Shown: positions 1 to 12,326 of the stretch, piece by piece
Layout: every line of letters begins with the position of its first letter
How positions within the stretch are numbered: the stretch's first letter is position 1
DNA from: Flammula alnicola
Taxonomy: Eukaryota > Basidiomycota > Agaricomycetes > Agaricales > Strophariaceae
Length of the DNA: 64,000 bases
Direction of reading: 5' to 3'
NCBI GenBank assembly: GCA_015499995.1
Contig: JADNRV010000091.1
Span: forward strand, 153,871-217,870
Translations under genes and position numbers: made by a program
The notes under the pieces: model-generated
What the model saw: the letters and a program-made list of their open reading frames with translations, nothing else
What the model was told of the DNA's origin: nothing
The model's database searches: none

Positions 1-3000
1 ATACGCTCTGCGCCCCTAGTCCCACCTGCTCCATTCGGCGATAACCCAACACAAGTCGTTTCTGCTGCAGAATATCGCCTGCAGAAGACGTTGGGCCCAT
101 CTGTGCTCAAACGTGCGTCAATGGCCCTCGAACAGGCTATCAAGGAGATAGAAGACGAGGTTGAGGATGAGATTCTGCTACCCCGCTCTGTGCCCATTCC
201 TCGGGGAAGCTTGGATCAGCCTACACCGGAAGTGGTGCGTCCCTTCGTGGTTCCCTAATTGTTCGAGTCTATCTCATCCTTTTTATCTGACAGCGGAATA
301 GCAACGCCTCAAATAATTCTTCCGTTTACGAAGCTGGAATGGCTATCTCCATTGATAAAACCATCCACGATGAGTTTAGCGAACGCAGAGCTTCTCCAAT
401 CCCAGCACGGACGGTGCCAGGATACGTGCCAGGAATGCCTAGGCCCATGACCCCCCGAGACTTTGACTTTGATGAACAACGTTCGCATTCGACTACACCC
501 CGCGCACAATCTCCTTTCCCAGATCCGCCAGCGTCTCCTACATTGGCAAACATCTCAACCACCAGGCTTAAACGCGAATCTACTTCTTCAACCGCAAGGC
601 CATCGCCTACTACACCGGTGGCTGCTGCTCCCTTGTTTTTGCAACGAACTACCAACGGACGGTACACCCCAGACGACAGTCATCGATCCGGAAATGGAGA
701 GCTTATCGACTTTGGCGAGAATCTGAGTTCTTCTATCCTTGGCAGACGAAGGCCTGCATCTCCTCTCTCTAGCCCGCCCTATCAGCCCATGGCCGTCTCA
801 ACAGTCCGACCTCCATCCCGTCCTACCACCCCCTCCAACGTTATTTGGACCACCAATCCTAATCAAGGGCATAAAAGTAGTTTCAGTTCACATAGCCGGA
901 ATAACAGTTGGACGACGGAAAGTGGTGGCACGTCAAGCTCGGATTACCATGGGTCATTGGGTGGGCAGAATAAACCGCCACAGCGATCGCTGAAATCGCC
1001 TGCGCTGCCTGACTCTCCGATATACGATTTCGGCCAGAGTCCAGCATACTCCTTTGCTTCTGTTAGTCCGTCGAACGGGCAAGCGGCATCCTCCGAACGG
1101 CCACACGCGTATATCCCTAACGTGGACCTGGGTTCGCCCATTCTGGCTTCTACGCACGCTCCTCGATCCGATACCCCCACGCAAAACGCTCAACACTCCC
1201 CCATTTCACCTGCTTTCTCTAACTTTGATCTCTCGTCGAGGAACGGCAGCAGGCGGTCTTCAAGGCAAAATCCACCTCCCTCCCCTTTCAATATCAGCAC
1301 GTTTCCCTCACTCGGCTTCGCTCCGCGCGCCAACTCTTCTCGATCTTCACTCGATTCTGTCGGTTCGAGTTTCCACTCCTGGGACGAAACTGACAAAGTG
1401 CTCAGTCTCTTTTTGGATTCGCAAGAGCAACGACCTGCTGCATGGCACGACTTCGGCCAGGACCAGTCGAGCTCTGTCACTCCGGGCGATGGATCTCCTG
1501 ACGAAGAAGAGTGGGATGCAGAGGATATCATACAACGGTATGCAGGTCTGAAGAAGGCAGATATCGCTGCTGTCCAAGAGAAGCTGGTCACTGCTGCTTT
1601 TGCCAAGATCGCCAATACTGATCCTCGTGATCGCGCTCCTTCTGCTTTGAGACGTCGTCGGCCTTCCACCTCGCAGTCGAATTACTCTAGAGTGAGCCTT
1701 TTCTTGTTTATTCTATTTACAAAATCTCTTATACTTTCAATTTCAGATTGCAAGCCCTCCACCTCAACTACAGCCACCTGCCTCACCTTCACCTTATGTC
1801 ATAGACGATCAATTCTCGAAAGCCAGTGCTTTGCTCAACTCCGTCGTCGACAGTATCAAGGACCAACCCCCTGCTCTTAATACCACTCCTATCACTCCTA
1901 TGACGACTTCATCAGACGAAATTTCTCCTAATACCCGCCGCAATCGTGATTTGGCTCATGTATTGTTCGGTACAGAAGACGAAGTGAAAGAAGACAATCC
2001 GGAAGACGAGACTGTCAGATTCAAGCCCGAACCAGAGCCCGCCACTGCAAGTACAAGTACAAATCCTATAATATCGTCAACACCAACTACAGAATCCCCT
2101 CCAGTTCCCGCTATCGAATCTACACCTTCACATTCGTTCGTTACACCTTATCTTCTTCGAAACCCTTCTATGCCAAGAATACCCCAGACACCTCAGGAGG
2201 AGGCCGATCTTACTCGCGAGATTCAGCAAAAGACCGACGCCGCGATGCTTGCTCTGAACAAAAATCCTTCCCATGTTAATTTGGGCGATGGCTTGAAGCA
2301 CACCCCGTCGGTTCGGAGACGCATTGACCCAAGTCAGATATCCACCCCCAAACTTGTGTCAACTACAACGAGCGTCGAAACGATACCCCTTCGTACTCCA
2401 TCACTATCTTCTAATAACAACCCCGGTCCTTCGAAGCTCGGTTCGCGGTTCAAGAAACTGCGCGGATCATTGCGTGCCAAGAATCTTGTTTCTTCAGGCG
2501 AAGAAACTGCTACACCCGAAACTTTCAAGTCACCTCCAACAAGTCAAACTGCCCATTATGACCCTGCTAAGTTGAATCCCCCTGGTGCTCCAAAGTTATC
2601 GAGTGCAACAGAGACAGGCAGGTTCAAGGTCCCTATTCCGAGTCCACCTGCCTCTGCGGGTCCTGGTTTGAAAGGATTCATGGCACGGTTCAGGAACAAG
2701 CAGCGAATGACGGAAATGCCTTCAGGGGCGGAATCATTGATACAATCTGCCACATCGCCTCTATCACCCACGTCGCCTCTAACGCCTCGTTCTTCCGAGC
2801 CTGCCACTCCAAAGCCAGGTGGATTGCCTACAGATAGAAGCCAAACCTTGACGCCACGGCCGCCAGGCCAACCTCGGCCGATGTACTCGAGATTCCCGCC
2901 GGCAAATCCTCCCGCGGCTCCTGCGCCACCACAGGCACCCGCTGAAGCAATGGATGCTTCTCAATCTGCTGCTGCCCTGGAGCAGTTGTTTAGAGCTGCA

Positions 3001-4405
3001 AACAATCTTGGTCTTGATGAGAATGCTCTGAACGATTTATTGGCACGCTCGGGTTCTACATCTTCCCGCAACCTCTTGTCCAGGAACCCCTCGAATGCTA
3101 CGTCGACAGCCAGGCCAGCTGGCTGGAAAGATTCTGAGCATGTCCAACAGGTTAGCTACGTTGGAAGCACAAGCTCAGATCAGACTGCGACTCCCACGAA
3201 CTATGCGAGTCTGGCTAACGAGCAGCAAAGCAAGCCTAGAGTGGCTGATGTTCGACCAGTCACTCCAGAAGAGTCGGTATCAAGAAAACCTTCTGTCCGT
3301 AAACCCGATCACATACGCCGACCAAAGGAAGGACAGACTGAGAATGCCGCCAACGCAATTGTTCGCAGGACTATCATTTACGCAAACGATTCAGCTTCAC
3401 CGGCAGAATTGTCCGCCCTTGTCCAGCGGAAAAACTCTTCGCGTCGGCGCAGAGTCAGTGCTACTTCCGTATCCGCTCGTTCTGTCCACGATCGTGCTCC
3501 GACTCCGCCGCCTCCGAAATCCCCGGTGATCAAACGCTTCTCTGCTGATGGCCTGCCCCCTATGCCTCAAATGCCAAATTTCCTCGGCCAGGCAGACAAA
3601 CTCTTGAATGCGCCATCCACGTCAACAAGCGGTCCTATTGAGAAGTCTAATTCAACATACGATTCCCTGTGAGTAATTTTTATGTGTACGCTGAGTCAAA
3701 ATCCTGAGAAAGCCCCCCAGATATGACATGTATTCTGGGGAAAGCAGAGCCGCCAGCGTCTTGGCAGCTGATCCAAATGCCCACGGTGAGCAACAGCATA
3801 CGAAGGGTGAAAGCTTGCCCCCCTTTGAGCCCGGTCCTGCCTTGGAAGTCATCCAGTTGGCCAATGGCGAGACGATATGGTGAGTAAACCATTCCTTTAA
3901 ACAAATAGCATTCCCACACAATTTTTAGGAACATTGTAAACGGGCTGCGTGACGCTGATGAAGAGTCTATATATTCCGGCCGCACAAGCTTTGCATCAGA
4001 ATATTCTAACCGTGAGCCTGGAAACGATGGCCTGCAGTTCGCGAAGGAGCATGCCCGATCAGGGTCAAAAGGCAGCACATCCTCTTTCGTTTCTAAAAAG
4101 AAACCCCAGCAACAGCAAGGGAAAATACGGCCTGAGACCAAGGTCAGTTTCAGTCATCAAACCTTAGTTTTATGACAGACTCTGAAAAAAGTGTCGTTCA
4201 AGGTTTTCTACAGCTCTTCGGCCCAGATAGGCCGGCTAATCGAAAATCTTTCGCAAGGGGCGGATGCAGGATCGTTCAATTTCTGCCCAGTCTGCCCAAT
4301 CGTCCTCCTGGACACTCTGCATCGTCGTCTGTATCCACCAACGACATCAACTGGACCGTGGAAGAACGACTCGACCGCATGTTGGGCGCAATGAATAGCT
4401 CATAA
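1..4405 (+). CDS. Long Ser/Pro/Thr-rich hypothetical protein, 5' end outside the window
   Basis: The window opens inside this gene, so the N-terminus is missing. Exons join through short introns at about 235-293, 1691-1745, 3671-3720, 3881-3928 and 4143-4202. Most of the roughly 1,200 visible residues are low-complexity and disordered, rich in SP/TP sites, with a basic patch near 2430-2490. The C-terminus is more ordered and looks conserved, with segments FYSSSAQIGRLIENLSQGAD and WTVEERLDRMLGAM. The reading frame of the first of these does not continue into the second: one extra base near 4281 is needed. No enzymatic domain is visible and the function is unknown. It could be a polarity or signalling scaffold, but that is only a guess from composition. 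Confidence 0.75.
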
Positions 4406-4609
4406 ATTTGAATATTTTGTATTTTTTTCGATCTTTTTTTTGGAGGACTTTGGCATGCTAATTGGATTCTAAATGATGCTTTGGGATGTATGTTTTGAAT
4501 GTCCTTGTTTCTCCTTCCATCCATCCAGTGCAATAGTCGATAAATATGGTTGTCCAATAATCACAGCAAAGAAAACATAACCCTGAAAGCAAGATGAAAG
4601 CGAAGAACC

Positions 4610-5329
4610 CTATACTCCGTGAACGTCTATCCATCGATTCACACACAACGCGACGAGGGCTTCAATTAATAGCCAGTCTTGCGTGAAGGTATATTGAAGG
4701 AGGGCGTGTGAGGGTCCAATGACGGTAGCGTGTGTGAAACGTCGAAAACATGCTATCCGCATGTTCTGGGAGGCATAGAGCTATGGAGGAACTGAGATTT
4801 TGACGGCCCACGAACAATAACGCGAATACGAACATCATACGAGGTGGGGTTTTCTCGATTCCGTCTCCATTCGAACCTTTTCCCGTCGGCGGAAATGAAC
4901 GCGCGTGCGCTGGGGAAAAAATATCGGATTGGGACCGTTATCGTCAACGACATTTTTTCCGACGATATGAATCGGTTTCACCTGTTGGATGAGCCTGCAA
5001 GCACGAGTTGTGACATTGGTATTTGACGATTCCCAATGGTCGCCCCCCCAGATGGTTCCCCGGACTCCATTCGAGCTTTGCACAGACCTCCTTGTTATTT
5101 CTGTACACCTATTCGAGAGGGGGACAGAATGTGCGGACCAAAGACCCTAAGTTTTTCAATAGGCGCTAAGAATCAATGTCGGGCTCACCATAGTTCGTAC
5201 ATTGGGCATTAGATTTCGTTCCGTGGTCTCAAAGCAAAAGTAGACTGGCTTTGTATCTTCACCGATGATAACACAGCTACGGGGGTCGTCTCTACCGGTA
5301 AAGAAAAGATCATAGGTGGTAGACGCCAT
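4610..5329 (-). CDS. DUF6593-like small fungal protein
   Basis: Several exons on the minus strand assemble into a small protein of the kind very abundant in Agaricomycetes (DUF6593 type, function unknown). Visible blocks in order are DDPRSCVIIGEDTKPVYFCF, NNKEVCAKLEWSPGNHLG, ATIGNRQIPMSQLVLAGSSN, ADGKRFEWRRNRENPTSYD and, after an intron, LYASQNMRIACFRR, ending in YTFTQDWLLIEALVALCVNR and a stop at 4610. Introns fit at about 5165-5107, 4975-4920 and 4834-4789. A run of seven G (minus strand, near 5042-5048) lies between the second and third blocks, and eight are needed to keep frame. The start at 5329 (MASTTYDLFF) is preferred over an upstream Met at 5362. It is convergent with the preceding gene. 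Confidence 0.6.
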
Positions 5330-5958
5330 TAGAAGTCCCGGTGAAGACTTGCATCTAGACACGAAGGCATGCTCGTGTTCTTATAACATGGACTTTATCG
5401 AGCCCTGGCTCCCGTGATTAGCGCGTCTCGGGTCCATGGGAACATTTTCATCGATAGTGGCGCAGGAAGAGAAGCAGCATGGAGGAGGTAAGTGAACACT
5501 GTTGGGGCGCGAACCACGCAACTCTGTCTTGCTTTTATACTCTCCCGACGCCTCTGCTGCTGTTATTCGGACGCCGACATGTCAAATCTGCCACTGCCAC
5601 CCAAAGCCTAAAAACGCTGGCAATTCCCGGAGCTTTCCCTTAAATGGAATCCACTTACTTAATCAGGCAGCCCCGTCCGTTGCCACACTGGTGTCCCACG
5701 ACAACCACGTTTTCGCCACGTTTTTTCATCATCCTCGGGCGTCGAGCCTCGACGTCGTGCCCAATGCGCCTTCTGTATCACATTGTCGCATCCAGAACGT
5801 AAACAACAAGATAACAAGCATGTATTTATAAAGCACATCAACCGATAGACGAACCTACGGTATATTCCTATCTCATGAATTGACCTTCCACAATGGCCGC
5901 TTGCGCAGCTTCCGTGTAACATGCACGGCGCTGTTACCAAAGTTGCTCTGTCCGAACG
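5330..5958. other. Intergenic, no supported gene
   Basis: This is the spacer upstream of the DUF6593-like gene and downstream of the BTB gene. Only short incoherent ORFs are present on both strands, and I see no recognisable motif. Confidence 0.5.
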
Positions 5959-7312
5959 CTAATACCACCGTTTCCTCAGCCCCAAGACCCCGAGCGATAC
6001 CCGCTTCCGTAATTCAATCGCTTCTTTTGCAAACTTGAAGCGAGCCTGGTCAGATCCTGTTGGAAAAACACGAAAAATGAAATCAGGGTTGAGTATTTTT
6101 GTCTCTGCTGCCACGGTGTACATAGATTGTAACTGACCAATCAAAAAAGTGGGAGATTCCACTGCGCTCTTGAACATTTCGAAAGGTACCCTCGAATAGA
6201 TCTGTAAAAGTACATCCCGTCCGCTTGGGCCTGACGAAGGCTCCTGATGAGGCCGTTGGACTTCAAGGACTTCTGGAAGCGTAACCACGAGGAAATGAAA
6301 GACATCATCTCGCAATCTTTGGGCATACTGTCCAAAGACCGATGTTGAAGGCAGATCAGGAGTTGTTGTTCCATCCGTGGGCGAAGGCATAGTATCGATA
6401 AACTCAACCCACCCGCCAATAGTCTCCACGGACATGGATTGCCTACAAACGTTATAGGAATACTGGCATAGCTCATCCATACCACCCAGTAAGCACCCAG
6501 CGGCCAGTACAGCTCGTGCATTTTCAGGTCGGATGAGATTCAGAGAAATTGCCGAGTAGAGATATCCCAGGGCTGTGAAGAAAGATTCGTGTCAGATTAT
6601 CGGGTTAAGTGAATAAGGTTTTACCTATCGCAAAGCCCTATGGAAAGAAGCCGAATGAGTTATTCTCGTCGATATCTTGAGGCGACCGGGAACGTACCTC
6701 CTGAGTTACTTCCGGCTCCTGATCTAAATGGACGTATATAACGCGTTGTCCAGTCGTTTGCGGAGATGTTGACATAAGATGTGCAAGAAATGGGGAACGA
6801 GAGAGTATAATAGCATGAAGACGATACACATTTTGGTGCACATGCTGAAGCGTGTAGAGTCAGACGAAGCACATGCTACTTCAATCGAACAAAGACGTAC
6901 AAGAACCGTGTCTGCGTAATTCTGTCCAGCAGGAAGTTCAACACGCGCCAAACAGTAAGAAAGGATGACACTTACACCTGTCTGAAAACCTGCATGGTAC
7001 AGATGGCTCACGATTTCTTCATTATGGGAGTTTTGGTAGGGTGCCCTGGGAATGGGACGTCAGCACTCAGCAACTTCAACAGCTCGTCGCCATGAAATTC
7101 ACGCGCGGATAAGATAAAAAGTCGACGCGCAAGTATGATAGTATAACCACAACTCACTGAGAGAAACCGTTGACAGGATAACTCGAGGAAGAGGGTGAAT
7201 GTCCATTTGCGTCAAAGGATGATTCGGTGACGGTTTCGATGTGAGAAGTGGATCCATTGGAATGAGGAGCGCGGCCATTCACTGAGCCAGATGTGGATGG
7301 AATAGAGCTCAT
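5959..7312 (-). CDS. BTB/POZ-domain protein
   Basis: The gene starts at 7312 with a Ser/Asn-rich leader (MSSIPSTSGSVNGRAPHSNG). A BTB-type fold follows: EEIVSHLYHAGFQTG, then VYRLHAIILSRSPFLAHLMS, then EPEVTQE joined over a 57-nt intron to GFAIALGYLYSAISLNLI. The last exon contains a BACK-like helical stretch (GCLLGGMDELCQYSYNVC, then SVETIGGWVEFID) and a C-terminal tail ending LGLRKRWY. BTB proteins of this kind often act as adaptors, for example for cullin-3 ligases or in transcription control, but no specific partner can be inferred. The apparent stop just before GFAIA lies inside the intron (acceptor CCATAG), so the gene appears intact. Confidence 0.72.
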
Positions 7313-7568
7313 TGTGATTTGTGAGAAAGAGGGCCTGAATAATACAAAAAAGAGGGCGGTCCTGGTTGAACGGCGTCAAAAGACTTCAAAAAACTGAACA
7401 ACGGTGAGCAGCACAGCGTGTGACAATACTAACTGTTATGGATCGGTCACGTTCTTTCCTTGTCATCTCTAGAGTCTATAAATCCTGCTTTCCATTGAAC
7501 TAATCAAACCCGCATTGCGGCTATATGAATACAGGAGATGTCCTCGAAATCCACCGCCGTAGTACTCG

Positions 7569-8547
7569 CTACGAGGCACTCGCCTCTTGGTCACTGAAAA
7601 ATATGTTGACGTCATCTTTATCGAGCGCCACACCATACAAGTCAACACCATAGTCCACTAGTTCCACTGGCAACATGGCGACATAGCGTTCCATCAAGTT
7701 ATTTGTGACACCCTTCGAAAAGCCGAAGGCCCACAAATAGGCGCATAAAGGGGAGGAGGAGAAGAATAAATGGTTCTTTGACTGCGGTCCATTCAAGGAG
7801 GTGCCTCATTCACAACTTTCAGAAGCTGTACAGGTATGTCAATAAGTTGATCCAATTTTTTTTTTAAGTACGAAACTCTTCCTACCATATGAGATCGGTC
7901 AGATGCGAAATTTTGGAAAATAATTCGCCAGCTATCACTCGAAATCGGCTATATAGAGGCAATCAAACCCGCAACAGGATTTTAGACCTAGCGTGGAACC
8001 CATACCTTACATATGGAAGTGAGATGTCCTCTGGGAAAGTCATGCTGAAATATTCTAATCTGTAACGTCAGAATGAATACGCGGAGATAGCATGCTTAGC
8101 CACCTTCCCATAGACACGGCAGATCTAGACGGGTATCGAAATCGTAGACCCAGCTGTGGTGTTCCGATGGCCTTGCTTTCATATCACTATCTTCCCTTCG
8201 CGGGTGAAGTACAAGGACAACGTGGTAATCCCAAATTACGGGGCTACCATGAAAGCGAGCAGCTTTCTGACACCACAAGGCAACCTGGGTGAAAATGTGG
8301 CGTCAATGATTCTATCCTACGCGATTGAGATGCCAGATGACGAGGAAGCAATACCCACTGTCTTGTTAAGATTCGAGATAAAGACCACGAAAACATCCCA
8401 CTCATCTTTCAAAGACGGATCTTGCAAAAATGATTGACAAAGAAGGTATACATTTTCTTCACAGTAGCAACTCGTGTAGATACTCTTAGGCGGTAAGGGC
8501 GGTGGCATCATGGTAGACTTGGACGAGATAAGTACAGGCAGTTCCAA
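7569..8547 (-). pseudogene. NTAQ1-like N-terminal glutamine amidohydrolase, frame-broken
   Basis: NTAQ1 deamidates N-terminal Gln to Glu in the Arg/N-degron pathway. Family blocks appear in order on the minus strand: SIYTSCYCEENVYLLCQSF (the CYCEEN block holding the expected catalytic Cys), DEWDVFVVFISN, ALWCQKAARF, GSPVIWDYHVVLVL (catalytic His region), HHSWVYDFDTRLDLPC, EYFSMTFPEDISLPY, RFRVIAGELF, NFASDRSHM (catalytic Asp region) and NNLMERYVAM. Frame is lost between RFRVIAGELFSK and NFASDRSHM by one missing base near 7910. At least one more slip lies in the PPPLYAPICGPSA segment near 7720-7770. The homology is clear, but no single splice model restores the protein. It is either a decayed copy or affected by base-calling indels. 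Confidence 0.65.
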
Positions 8548-9274
8548 ACCGTAAATTCAAGCAACGCAGATCATTCCTCGCACAGTGATGGGAAAGTGGG
8601 ACTCGGAGTTGGCCGAGTCTCTCCCCGGATCCGAGTGATTAGATTAGATGGCGACTGAGATAAAAATAGATCTCCTTCATCTGCTCATCTGCTGTTTTAA
8701 ATGTCGGAATGTTAGTGAATGCAGATATTACAGAGTTGGGAAAAATAAAATTTAATCGAACGTGGATCGCCCAGCTTGTGAAATAATAGAGTTCTATCGT
8801 AACAGGTCGAGCTTCGTATTAGTACCGTATCTCGACGCAAATTGAGGCTAATACGTCTTTCCATGTGTCATTCGGTGGAGCTTTAAACCGTCGACACGTA
8901 ATTTTCAAGCAGCCACTGGAGCTTTCAAAGCCAACGCGGTCAAGCTGCGATCGAAAATTCCCTTCGGATACTTATCGGTGCCAAACATAAATGGCTTGGC
9001 CCAGATATTGCACATCCCGATAACAAAGACGACAAGGCCAACGTAATGGCAATGATATCTCATGGTCATCGCTATTTTGCAATCGATATTGTTCGCAGAC
9101 GATATACGGAAGTCCGAAGTACAGAGATATATACTCCCAACGGGCTACATTTTCGCGGGTTGCGATTATCGCAGGGTAAATCAGTGTCCTACACAGAGTA
9201 TTAGTTAAAGGAATGAAACCAAGTGAACGCATTGCTCACAGATGGGGTATAGTATGGGGTCAGGGTATTGTTCA
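8548..9274. other. Intergenic, no supported gene
   Basis: An 86-codon minus-strand ORF (8972-9232) is open, but it shows no family motif or splice context that I can support. Nothing else is recognisable here. Confidence 0.4.
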
Positions 9275-9685
9275 TCACTTCGTGCACTGCGACGGGGAAC
9301 CGGAGTTGTTATAACTTGGCGACTTCTTTTTCAGAACCAAGTCTGGGGAAGACGTGTCTTTTCGGAATGGCACAAATACGTGTCGTGTCGGAGACGTGGG
9401 CGTTGTCGGGGAACTCGACGGAGAATGGTATCTTTGCGGTTGGGGCGAATGCATCGGCGATGAAGAATTTTGTGTTGAACTCTTGGTTGATCTCGAGATG
9501 GGAATGGGGGAGGTTAACGTCGCGAGATTTGAGTATGTGTTTTCGCCAGTTGATTGCACGAACGAAGATGGAACAAGTAGCGGGTATATCGACGGCATTG
9601 GGGGCTGCGCGACGACGCCAGAGTTGTTCGTGAAAGGGTGCGTGGCGAAGGGGTCGAACGAGTCAAGTAGAGGCGACTGCACCAT
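9275..9685 (-). CDS. Small Ser/Pro/Thr-rich hypothetical protein
   Basis: An uninterrupted 136-codon ORF starts MVQSPLLDSFDPFATHPF and carries a basic, proline-directed segment near its C-terminus (HVFVPFRKDTSSPDLVLKKK). The composition resembles short disordered regulatory proteins. The ordered-looking FVPFRKDTSSPDLVLKK segment is the best evidence that the frame is real, because the overlapping plus-strand ORFs are incoherent. There is no signal peptide, membrane segment or catalytic motif. The function is unknown. Confidence 0.45.
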   Translation of the reverse strand: MVQSPLLDSFDPFATHPFTNNSGVVAQPPMPSIYPLLVPSSFVQSTGENTYSNLATLTSPIPISRSTKSSTQNSSSPMHSPQPQRYHSPSSSPTTPTSPTRHVFVPFRKDTSSPDLVLKKKSPSYNNSGSPSQCTK

Positions 9686-10930
9686 CTTGAATATTGCAAA
9701 CGACGTAGGACGATGGACAGGTTGCTCTGGACTGCTGTACAGCGGGGAGGCTAGAATCAGTTGTAGACGCGTCGAGCATCGAGCTTTATATACCGGATCA
9801 TGGCATTATTATGCTATCCGCAAGTGGAAGCACCATGCTGAACGGGGATGTCCCGGGGGTTCCGATAGACCACGACGCAGATTGTGGAAGCAGAAGTTCA
9901 TAGGCAATGCGCGTTTCGCCAGCGTCACATGTTTTTTGTTTCCACCCGCAAATCGGGTCATTTTGGGTGTTGCTGCACTATGGAGTATCATCGGTTGAAG
10001 GTTCCCCGCGGTCGGATAATAAAAAAAGCACATGTTCCGGGCGTGTGGCGCATGCGGCGCCGCGGCAATGCATAGTCTCAACCAACGTAAGTTCTCATTC
10101 CGGCTGACCAGAGAGATTCTGAACGGCGAAGTCGGTTCTATTCTTTGGTTCAAAGAGAGAAACACTTGCCTCTGGAATTGTGCAAGCCTTTTCCTGTGCG
10201 CTTGTTAGAAGGGATCCGAAATCACAAACGGGGAATTTGAAATTTCCTGGATCTCCTAATCAGTATCCATGAAGTTGGAAGCAGGCTTGACAGTGGCTTA
10301 ACTCAACAACGCTCACCTCTTTGTCCTGATTCAGGCAACGACAGCAGTCATTACCGCTCAACGCCAGTAGGGTTTCATAGGTGTCCGAATTACTTGACTA
10401 TGTAGCAGATTCGCGTCACGATCAAAAAGTATTTGATGTGATTTTTGAGTTTCGTCGGACGTCACATTTCTGACTCACGCGAGCTGCAAATGCCGTCTTA
10501 TACTGTAGAGTGGCATAACTTTGCACCGCCGATTCATTTGAAGGATAACAACAGTTGCCTTGAAAGCAAACCTTGCTTGACTTACACGACTTGTAAACAT
10601 CGCACACAAGCCTCATTTGGGGAATCCGGAGCTTAGCCTCAGCCAGGGCTTCTTCGACCCGTTTCAAGCAGCAAGCCTTTCTTGACGAGTCTAGGCTGCC
10701 CCGCAATTAGTCTTGTACCAAGAAACCCATGCTATGAGAGGGGGTTTGATTGAGCCTGCCCCGCAATAAGCACTTCGGGTTGAACCAAATTTGGGCGTTT
10801 CTGACACGATGACTCTGAGATCAACGAAGAGGCAGCCCTTCAGTCAGCGAGAATGGACTGGGTTGCGCAGATAGGCTTTAAAAATGCCGAAGAGAATGGA
10901 CGATGGTCAGAATTCAGTAGCTCCACGACT
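9686..10930. other. Intergenic, short direct repeat only
   Basis: I support no gene in this stretch. A 14-nt direct repeat (GCCTGCCCCGCAAT) occurs at about 10696 and 10756, roughly 60 bp apart. Confidence 0.4.
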
Positions 10931-12151
10931 TCACACCAATGAAGGAGAACAGCTGATGACATTCGCAGGTAAAGAATATACAGTTGACAAGATGCAGGCA
11001 GCACTGCCTAGCTGTCTCCGAATATCGTGGTAATCTACGTCGTGGGCTACATGACAAGGTCAGCAGTCAAGAAATAAGGAATCTAGTTGCGTCTAGAATG
11101 GACTCACTGTCTTCGACTTCACCCCATCTCTCAATCTGGCTGTTCACCTCAACTGACGCAGCTAAAGAGGCTTGTTCAACAGTAAGATGCTTCTTTACCA
11201 ACGCCAGGGCAATGAAAAGTGACTTTGACGCGTAAGTCGCGCGTTCCATGGCTGATATATAATCAAAAATGAATTCTTAAATATTCCGTATAATGCACAT
11301 ACCTGCCATTTCCCAACTGTCGAAGGACTCCATGACCTTGGCTAACTTCTCTTGGGTTTCTTGTGGCTGACGCACGGATAAGATAGAGTTTGACACATTA
11401 ATGTCGACATCAAAACTTTTGCGGGCCCAGTCTATAGAGGAGTCCAATGCTCGCTTTGCAACCTTTCCAAAGGCTCTGGGTTGTTGTGGAAGAAACTGGA
11501 AAGCACCAGATTGACACTGTCAAGTCAAAGTCATCAAAGCCGTCTTGAACTTACCAGATTGTGTCTGTATGAATGTACTTCACCAGAGCTGCGCGAACCT
11601 CGGCCCGTGTCGCCTCGTCGGCCATTGCATCAACCGCCCTTGACACGATGGAAGTCTACAATGTGAATAAGGAGAGTTCTAGGGCAAAGATATATAAAAG
11701 CTCACCATAGGCAAAGCATGCGGTTTCAGTAGTATCTCTTGGTGATCCCATTCTGCAGCAATGAGCGATGCTGGTAGAGTTTTATGCAAGGGAAGTTGGA
11801 GGGTATTGCCGCTAGGTGTCTTCAGAGCACGGTTGTCTAGCGTGACTACTAATGAGTCTCCACGATGTTCTATCCCAACGTTTTTCCAGAACCTTTTTTG
11901 CGTGACTTCAGCACCTGGGTCCCCGGGTTCAGTATACGCAAACCCAAACGTGAAATAGTAACTGTACGATTTGTGTCCGTAACTGGCGGTCCATCATTTG
12001 TGCCATTTGACTGCCATCGCACAGCAGAGCGTTTAAGAAAAAAGGCAGGGTGGGTCGAAGTACGACAGGCTAGTCGCGAAGAAACATGGCGTCCGAGGTG
12101 CTCAGTGAGCATTTTGGAGGAAATTGGAAACAACTTGCGAATATTTTTCAA
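10931..12151 (-). CDS. ATP12: ATP12, mitochondrial F1-ATPase assembly chaperone
   Basis: Atp12 binds the F1 alpha subunit and is needed for F1 assembly in the mitochondrial matrix. A basic, Ser-rich presequence (MLTEHLGRHVSSRLACRTS, or from MKNIRKLF 13 codons earlier) precedes the domain blocks KRFWKNVG, RALKTPSGNTLQLP, LIAAEWDHQE, SRAVDAMADEATRAEVRAAL, FFHNNPEPLERLQSEHW, IDWARKSFDV, ALALVKKHLTVEQAS, SQIERWGEVED and DVDYHDIRRQLGSAACIL. Introns fit near 11705-11656, 11614-11560, 11304-11255 and 11106-11052. One base is missing between TPL and IDWARK (near 11435), giving an in-frame TAG. An essential-type gene with a single lesion suggests a sequence error, but decay cannot be excluded. It diverges from MSH3 with 175 bp between start codons. 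Confidence 0.8.
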
Positions 12152-12326
12152 AAATTCAAATTGTTCAGGACGCCATCACGTGAGTGGCATTACGAATATA
12201 GTTTCTCCTTGATTCTGAATCCTCTCGCCGCCTTTTGACCCCGTCACCACAAGTCGCGCCGACTCCTACTCATCAATCTTGCTTACTTGGTACCATACGT
12301 ATCTTAAATTTTGAATTCCGCGTAAC

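Noticed and set aside
339..1880. A gene start at 339
   Set aside because: The in-frame exon joins upstream coding sequence (1-234) through a good GT-AG intron, so 339 is an internal Met.
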